Source of the DNA: Burkholderia sp. NRF60-BP8
GTDB taxonomy: Bacteria > Pseudomonadota > Gammaproteobacteria > Burkholderiales > Burkholderiaceae
Direction of reading: 5' to 3'
DNA: 64,000 nucleotides
NCBI RefSeq assembly: GCF_001522585.2
Contig: NZ_CP013372.1
Coordinates: forward strand, 744,001-808,000
Within the stretch, counting starts at the first letter, position 1, and each line of letters begins with the position of its first letter. Both the position numbers and the translations under genes were made by a program. Of the stretch, positions 60,260 to 64,000 are shown one piece after another. The notes below the pieces were generated by a model that searched no databases, had not been told where the DNA came from, and saw only the letters and a program-made list of their open reading frames with translations.

Positions 60260-61603
60260 TCATTCGTCGGCCTCTTTCGCGATCTTCGGATAGACGCGCA
60301 CGAGCACGATGCGCGGCCCGTTCATCTTCTTCACGACGACGTCGAAGCGGTCGAACGACACGCGCTGCCCTTCGGTCGGCAGGTCGCTGAGCGCCTGGAT
60401 CACGAGGCCGCCGACCGATTCCGCGCGGCCTTCGTCGATGTCGATGCCGAGCGCCTGTTCGAGCGAGACGACGGGCAGGCTGCCCTTGCCCATCAACGTG
60501 CCGTCGTCGAGACGGCTCCAGTCGGCATCGCCCTGGCGGAACTCGTCGTGGATCTGGCCGACCAGCGCGCCGAGCAGGTTGTCGAGCGTCAGGAAGCCGA
60601 TCGGCTTCTCGCCCTTGTTGCCTACCAGCGCGAAGTGCGGGGCGCCCTTGCGGAAGCGGCGGAACAGTTCGAGCGCCGGCGTGTCGGGCTTCACGTACTG
60701 GACCGGGCGCACGTAGTCGGACAGGTCGTCGAGCGCGGCGCCCGCGTGACGGGCGAGCAACAGGTCCTTCAGGTGGATCAGCCCGCTCACCTGTTCGCGC
60801 GACGCATCCTCGAACAGCGGATAGCGGCTGAAGCGGTGCCGCGCGACGATCTCCATGTTGTCGGGCAGCGGCAGGTCGCGCCGCAGGCCGATCATTTCAT
60901 GGGCCGGCCGCATCAGGTCCGACACGGTCATCGACGAAAAATCGAGCGAGTGCGCGAGCGTGTTCCACTCGTCGTTGCTGTACGTGCCGCGCGCCGGCTG
61001 TGCCGCATTGCCGGCCGCGCTGCGGCGGCTGCGCAGGATCAGCTTCAGCTCGTCGGTCGAATAGTGCGCGTCGCCGCCGTGGTCGGCCGACAGCCCCGCG
61101 AGCCGCAGGACCGCGTTGGCGCTGGTATTGAGCACCCAGATCGCCGGATACATCGCCCAGTAGAACGCGTAGAGCGGCAGCGCGACCCACAGGCCGACCT
61201 TCTCCGACTGGCGGATCGCCATCGATTTCGGCGCCAGTTCGCCGACGACGATGTGCAGGAACGAGATCAGCGAGAACGCGAACACGAGCGAGATCAGGTG
61301 CACGACGCGTTCGGAGTGGACGCCGACCAGGTCGAGCAGCGGGCCGATCAGTTGCGCGAACGCCGGTTCGCCGACCCAGCCGAGGCCGAGCGACGCGAGC
61401 GTGATGCCGAGCTGGCACGCGGAAAGATACGCGTCGAGCCGGCCGTGCACGATGCCGAGGATGCGCCCGCGCAGGCCGTGCTTGCGGGCGAGGGTCTTGA
61501 CGCGCGTTGCGCGGAGTTTGACGAGGCCGAATTCGGCCGCAACGAAGAACCCGTTCAGGGCCACCAGGAACAACGCGCCGATGAGCGCGAAGATCTGTAA
61601 CAA
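60260..61603 (-). CDS. CNNM/CorC-family membrane transporter-like protein (HlyC/CorC)
   Basis: A 447-residue protein of the hemolysin-related CNNM family. DUF21 membrane domain at about 5-190 (LNGFFVAAEFGLVKLRATRV is the hallmark), a CBS pair near 215-330 (VSDLMRPAHEMIGLRRDLPL, then PDTPALELFRRFRKGAPHF) and a CorC_HlyC C-terminal domain (TEGQRVSFDRFDVVVKKMN). It is linked to Mg2+/Co2+ efflux in relatives. The TTG start at 61603 follows GGAG; no ATG is near. Overproduction or ion effects cannot be predicted. Confidence 0.9.
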   Translation of the reverse strand: MLQIFALIGALFLVALNGFFVAAEFGLVKLRATRVKTLARKHGLRGRILGIVHGRLDAYLSACQLGITLASLGLGWVGEPAFAQLIGPLLDLVGVHSERVVHLISLVFAFSLISFLHIVVGELAPKSMAIRQSEKVGLWVALPLYAFYWAMYPAIWVLNTSANAVLRLAGLSADHGGDAHYSTDELKLILRSRRSAAGNAAQPARGTYSNDEWNTLAHSLDFSSMTVSDLMRPAHEMIGLRRDLPLPDNMEIVARHRFSRYPLFEDASREQVSGLIHLKDLLLARHAGAALDDLSDYVRPVQYVKPDTPALELFRRFRKGAPHFALVGNKGEKPIGFLTLDNLLGALVGQIHDEFRQGDADWSRLDDGTLMGKGSLPVVSLEQALGIDIDEGRAESVGGLVIQALSDLPTEGQRVSFDRFDVVVKKMNGPRIVLVRVYPKIAKEADE

Positions 61604-61679
61604 AGAATCGCTCCGGTTATGACAGGCCCATCAGTATAGAGCCGGAAAGGAATTTGTAATGTATCGACCGGCCGCTTGC

Positions 61680-62459
61680 TTACACCGGCGCCTCGCAGGG
61701 AATCGAGAACGTGAGCGTGGCGGCGGCGCCGTCGGCGAACACGTCGTGCGTGAACGTGCCGCCGTGCGCGAGCGCGACGCGCTGGCACAGCGCGAGCGTC
61801 CACGCGCTGCGCTTTGCATCGCGCTCGCGCAGCATCTCGCGCCGGGCGAACGATTCGAACGCGTGCGGCTGCGCGGGATCGACGAGCGCGCCGGCGTTAA
61901 CGGTGCAGGTGGCGCGCGCGGTGAATTGCGCGCCGTCGCGCGTGCAGGCGAACGCGACGCGGCTGCCCGCGGCACTGGCCTCGACGGCCGTCGTCAGCAT
62001 GGTCCAGAGCGCCTGCGCGACGCGTTCGCGATCGACGGCGAGCGACGGTTCGCCGTCCGGCAGCGTCGTGTCGAGCGTGACCTGCCGTGCGTCGGCGAGC
62101 GCGAACCGCACGAGCGCGACCGTCTCGTCGAGCAGCGCGCGCAGCGCGAACGGCCGCGGCGCGAGCGTGAGCATGCGCGTTTCCGCGCGCGGCGCGTCGA
62201 GCACGCCGTCGATCAGCGCGACCTGTTGGTCGATGCCCGTGCGGATGCCCGCGAGCGCGCGCTGCAGGTTCGGATCGGCATGGGCGAGCTGGCGCTCGAG
62301 CACGTAGGCCCAGCTGTGCATCGCATTCAGCGGGCTGCGCAGGTCGTGCGACGCGATGGAGAGCGCCTGGTCGCGCAGGAATAGCGCCGCCTGGGCGGCG
62401 TAGTGCGCTGCGCGTTCGCGCAGCAGGTCGGCGGCGGGATCGACGGAAGTGGACGTCAC
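61680..62459 (-). CDS. Sensor histidine kinase-like protein, degenerate ATPase domain
   Basis: A 259-residue cytoplasmic protein. The H-box with the phospho-acceptor His (about 38) is complete: SIASHDLRSPLNAMHSWAY. The ATPase part is poorly conserved: the N-box is VAQALWTMLTTAVEAS, without the usual Asn pair, and the G1/G2 glycine boxes are not recognisable. No transmembrane sensor or receiver domain is present, and no response regulator gene is adjacent. It may be a phosphotransfer-only or dead kinase. Its stop faces the CNNM/CorC gene. Confidence 0.78.
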   Translation of the reverse strand: MTSTSVDPAADLLRERAAHYAAQAALFLRDQALSIASHDLRSPLNAMHSWAYVLERQLAHADPNLQRALAGIRTGIDQQVALIDGVLDAPRAETRMLTLAPRPFALRALLDETVALVRFALADARQVTLDTTLPDGEPSLAVDRERVAQALWTMLTTAVEASAAGSRVAFACTRDGAQFTARATCTVNAGALVDPAQPHAFESFARREMLRERDAKRSAWTLALCQRVALAHGGTFTHDVFADGAAATLTFSIPCEAPV

Positions 62460-62526
62460 GGAGCAGGCCTGTCGGAAGCGGTTGGCGTGGAAGTCACGCG
62501 AATCGCCATTATAGGGACGGTGGGCG

Positions 62527-63456
62527 TCACGCCGGCAGCGCGTCCTCGTCCTTTTTCCGTGCGTCGCCGTTCGGCAGCAACTGGCACGCGAGCAGGCCGG
62601 CCAGCATCAGCGCGCAGCCGACGAGCGCGCGCAGCGTCAGCGTTTCGCCGAGCGCGGCCCAGCCGGCGATCGCCGCGAACACGCCTTCCATGCTGAAGAT
62701 CACGGCCGCGTGTGCGGGCGCCGCGTCGCGTTGCGCGACGACCTGCAGCGTATAGCCGACCCCGACCGACAGCAGCCCGCCGTACAGCAGCGTCGGCAGC
62801 GCGCCGCGCAGCATCGCGACGCTGATCGGTTCGACCGCCAGGCCGACCGCGAGACACGCGATGCCGCACACGGCGAATTGCAGGAACGCGAGCACGAGCG
62901 GATCGTGGCGTTTCGCGAGATGGCCGACCGCCATCACGTGCGCGGCGATGATGACGGCGCCCGCGAGCTGGAACCAGTCGCCGTCGAGCACCGCGAAGTG
63001 TTCGTCGATGCTGAGGAAATACAGGCCGACCGCGGCCAGCATCGCGCCGAACCACGTGCCCGCGCCGATCCGGTGGCGCGCGAACACGCCCATCAGCGGC
63101 ACGATCACGACGTACAGCGAACTGATGAAGCCGGCGTTGGCGATCCGCGTGTATTGCAGGCCGAACTGCTGCAGCGAGATCGACACGGCGAGCAGACCGC
63201 CGAGCGCGACGCCCGGCAGCAGCAGGGCCGGTTCGCGCCGGATGGCCGCGAGCTGCGCGCGCGACGCCGTATTCATCATCAGCAGCGGCACGAGCACGAG
63301 CGCGCCGAGCAGGAAGCGCAGCCCGGTGAACAGGAACGGCCCGATCACGTCGAGGCTCAGGCGTTGCGCGACGAAAGCGGAGCCCCAGATCGCGGCGGCG
63401 GCGAGCATCAGCAGATTGGCGCGGAGGTGCTTGCGGGCGTCGGGCTTCATCGGCAT
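62527..63456 (-). CDS. EamA/DMT-family transporter
   Basis: A 309-residue membrane protein with two five-helix EamA repeats (first starting LLMLAAAAIWGSAFVAQRLS, second in AGAVIIAAHVMAVGHLAKRH). Such proteins export metabolites such as amino acids. RxxLG-type loop and FSMEGVFAAIAGWAALGETL near the end are typical. The start is at 63456 or 63450; the difference is two residues. Next to the LysR fragment on the same strand, which may regulate it. Confidence 0.92.
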   Translation of the reverse strand: MPMKPDARKHLRANLLMLAAAAIWGSAFVAQRLSLDVIGPFLFTGLRFLLGALVLVPLLMMNTASRAQLAAIRREPALLLPGVALGGLLAVSISLQQFGLQYTRIANAGFISSLYVVIVPLMGVFARHRIGAGTWFGAMLAAVGLYFLSIDEHFAVLDGDWFQLAGAVIIAAHVMAVGHLAKRHDPLVLAFLQFAVCGIACLAVGLAVEPISVAMLRGALPTLLYGGLLSVGVGYTLQVVAQRDAAPAHAAVIFSMEGVFAAIAGWAALGETLTLRALVGCALMLAGLLACQLLPNGDARKKDEDALPA

Positions 63457-63491
63457 TCGTCTGGAGATTGCGGGCGGTGGAGCCCGCTAGT

Positions 63492-64000
63492 TTACGCCGA
63501 GATTGCAAGGCTGTCGGCAAACCTGCGCAGCGCGGCGGCGGCCCGGGCGTCGCGTACGCGCGAATACAGCACGACCTGCGATTGCGGCAGCGGCGGCAGC
63601 CCGAATTTCGCGCCGACGTCGACCAGCGTGCGCGGGGCGACGCGGCGCGCGAGCGGGCAGACGGCCAGCCCCGCCGCGGCCGCCGCCGTGACCGCCGCGA
63701 CCCCGCCGCCCGTGAAGCGCTCGCGCCAGGGCAGCCCCGCGCGGTCGAGCGCGCGCAGCGCGGCGGCCCGCACGCCGCAGGGGCCGGCCAGCACCGCGAG
63801 CGGCAGCGGCTCGCCGGCGCGCGGCGTCCAGTCGGGCGCGGCGAGCCAGGCGAGCGGCTCGGTGAACAGCGGCGTGCCGTCGTCGCGCGGCGGATCCTCG
63901 CCCGGTTCGTGACGGACGATCACTGCGTCGAACCGCCGTTCGTCGTATTGCGGAAGCAGGCTCGTCGACGCGCCGAGATGCATTTCCAGCGACAGCCCCG
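63492..64000 (-). CDS. LysR-family regulator, C-terminal part (cut by window edge)
   Basis: About 168 residues of the effector-binding domain of a LysR-type regulator; the N-terminal HTH is outside the window. Typical segments are ERRFDAVIVRHEPGEDPP, FTEPLAWLAAPDWTPRAGEP, VAAVTAAAAAGLAVCPLARR and LPQSQVVLYSRVRDARAAAA. It ends 35 bp before the EamA transporter gene on the same strand. Target unknown. Confidence 0.85.
   Translation of the reverse strand, partial: GLSLEMHLGASTSLLPQYDERRFDAVIVRHEPGEDPPRDDGTPLFTEPLAWLAAPDWTPRAGEPLPLAVLAGPCGVRAAALRALDRAGLPWRERFTGGGVAAVTAAAAAGLAVCPLARRVAPRTLVDVGAKFGLPPLPQSQVVLYSRVRDARAAAALRRFADSLAISA

Noticed and set aside
1..64000. tRNA or rRNA genes and CRISPR arrays
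   Set aside because: I found no tRNA-like cloverleaf signatures, rRNA sequences or regularly spaced repeats of CRISPR size.

Overview
The window is GC-rich, gene-dense DNA with the codon use and gene order of a Burkholderia cepacia complex species. The main identifier is a complete cepacian-type exopolysaccharide cluster (bceA to bceK, 27246-42021). In characterised B. cenocepacia this cluster lies on chromosome 2, so a chromosome 2 origin is likely but inferred. I see no rRNA, tRNA, CRISPR array, complete insertion sequence or prophage. The outermost genes are both cut by the window edges: a ClC chloride channel on the left and a LysR regulator on the right.

Left part (1-25450): metabolic, redox and stress genes. 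In order: the ClC fragment; a divergent reductase/LysR pair; an orphan riboflavin synthase; an ABC exporter; a Dyp-type peroxidase; OsmC and LysR; an AraC-type regulator overlapping an Mn/Fe transporter (mntH); a PAP2-like membrane protein; an SDR plus an MDR oxidoreductase ending in a perfect terminator; an AI-2E-type permease; a YSC84 lipoprotein and a DUF883 protein; and a secreted nuclease. Next comes an ECF42-type sigma factor module: two YCII/DGPF proteins, a VOC protein and the sigma factor, with two candidate cognate promoters in front of the DGPF genes. A rubrerythrin, Fe-S protein and DUF3501 operon closes this part.

Central part (25451-42021): exopolysaccharide. An AT-rich gap of about 0.7 kb with repeated elements leads into a gene for a transposase-derived DNA-binding domain (DUF4096) fused to a non-transposase C-terminus. 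It converges on bceA (GDP-mannose synthesis). bceA is divergent from bceB-bceK across a 431-bp regulatory gap carrying six TTCCG/CGGAA elements. bceB-K encode the initiating phosphoglucosyltransferase, UDP-glucose dehydrogenase, tyrosine phosphatase, outer-membrane export lipoprotein, tyrosine autokinase, four glycosyltransferases and a Wzy-type polymerase. Several of these genes overlap, so translation is probably coupled.

Right part (42022-64000): accessory and regulatory genes. Included are an MFS/HxlR divergent pair with a double operator; an LRR-like protein overlapping a DHA2 efflux pump antisense; an AraC regulator; an FKBP isomerase; a predicted metal-dependent hydrolase; and a sigma-54 activator with a VpsR-like N-terminus, preceded by heptanucleotide tandem repeats and followed by a 1.2-kb gene-poor stretch. 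Then come an amino-acid-binding protein, a RES-Xre toxin-antitoxin pair with a palindromic operator, a PrpA-type phosphatase, DUF1345, GST, a methyltransferase, a degenerate TreZ-like protein, a ThiE/TenI-like protein, a CNNM/CorC transporter, a degenerate histidine kinase and an EamA exporter.
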